Shown here piece by piece: positions 13,706 to 13,790 of a DNA stretch of 13,790 bases (position 1 is its first letter; each line of letters opens with the position of its first letter). This DNA is from Propionibacterium sp. GTDB lineage: Bacteria; Actinomycetota; Actinomycetes; Propionibacteriales; Propionibacteriaceae. Position numbers and translations under genes: made by a program. Location of the stretch: assembly GCA_022837595.1 (NCBI GenBank), contig JALHFX010000053.1:1-13790 (forward strand). The letters are read 5' to 3'. The notes under the pieces are model-generated. The model saw only the letters and a program-made list of their open reading frames with translations. It did no database searches and had not been told where the DNA came from.

Positions 13706-13790
13706 ATGCCCGCCGAACCACCGCGTGCCGGAGAACTGCTGGTCTCCACATCGGGGGGCAGCAAGGAGTTCTTCGATCAATCGGTGGTGC
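13706..13790 (+). CDS. Probable YqgE/AlgH (UPF0301) family protein, 5' part only
   Basis: Twenty-eight codons are visible before the window ends, starting MPAEPPRAGELLVST and continuing through FFDQSVV. The family's N-terminus usually reads G-x-LLVA/S followed about ten residues later by F-x-x-SVVLL, which this matches. The function of the family is poorly defined. The start may be ATG 13706 or the in-frame GTG immediately before it (13703). The call rests on a short stretch, so other products are possible. Confidence 0.55.
   Translation, partial: MPAEPPRAGELLVSTSGGSKEFFDQSVV

Overview
The window looks chromosomal and comes from a high-GC Gram-positive bacterium, most likely an actinobacterium. 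A Propionibacteriaceae/Actinomycetales-like host is my best guess, not proven. Clues are the GC-rich flanking genes, the tmRNA tag ANSKRTDFALAA (actinobacterial style), the gene order ureABCEFGD, a PadR regulator coupled to an AarF/UbiB-like kinase, and a Wzz/BY-kinase fusion of the Gram-positive/actinobacterial type.

Layout. (1) 1-874 holds no gene: a perfect 12-bp hairpin, then a seven-copy array of palindromic repeats in two spacer classes, then a short GGACGGGGCA minisatellite. (2) 875-3220 carries two divergent cell-envelope genes: a polysaccharide-chain-length/tyrosine autokinase (minus) and a membrane-anchored SGNH-like protein (plus) that lacks some expected catalytic residues. (3) 3353-3761 is ssrA (tmRNA) with its own terminator. 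(4) 4015-10522 is a compact operon: a DMT/EamA-type membrane transporter, the three urease subunits ureA, ureB and ureC, then the nickel-insertion accessory genes ureE, ureF, ureG and ureD. A strong hairpin separates ureC from ureE. (5) 10523-10870 holds a decayed stretch resembling an IS21 IstB remnant, then the promoter/operator region of a padR gene. (6) 10871-13098 is padR overlapping an aarF/ubiB-like gene. (7) 13099-13705 is gene-free and contains two repeat arrays that face each other and share a core motif. (8) 13706 to the end is the start of a probable YqgE/AlgH (UPF0301) gene, cut by the window edge.

How the genes work together. UreA, UreB and UreC form the urease apoenzyme, and every nickel ligand and active-site residue I can place is present in UreC. 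UreD, UreF and UreG form the activation complex, and UreE delivers nickel. The DMT transporter lies 39 nt upstream of ureA in the same orientation, so it probably belongs to the transcription unit; its substrate is unknown. No urea ABC transporter, UreI/Yut channel, nickel permease or dedicated urease regulator is visible in the window.

The most unusual parts are the two kinds of intergenic repeat array (148-797 and 13251-13585), the ureC/ureE hairpin, the transporter fixed at the head of the urease operon, and the atypical SGNH protein beside the BY-kinase. I see no convincing new defence or mobile system.
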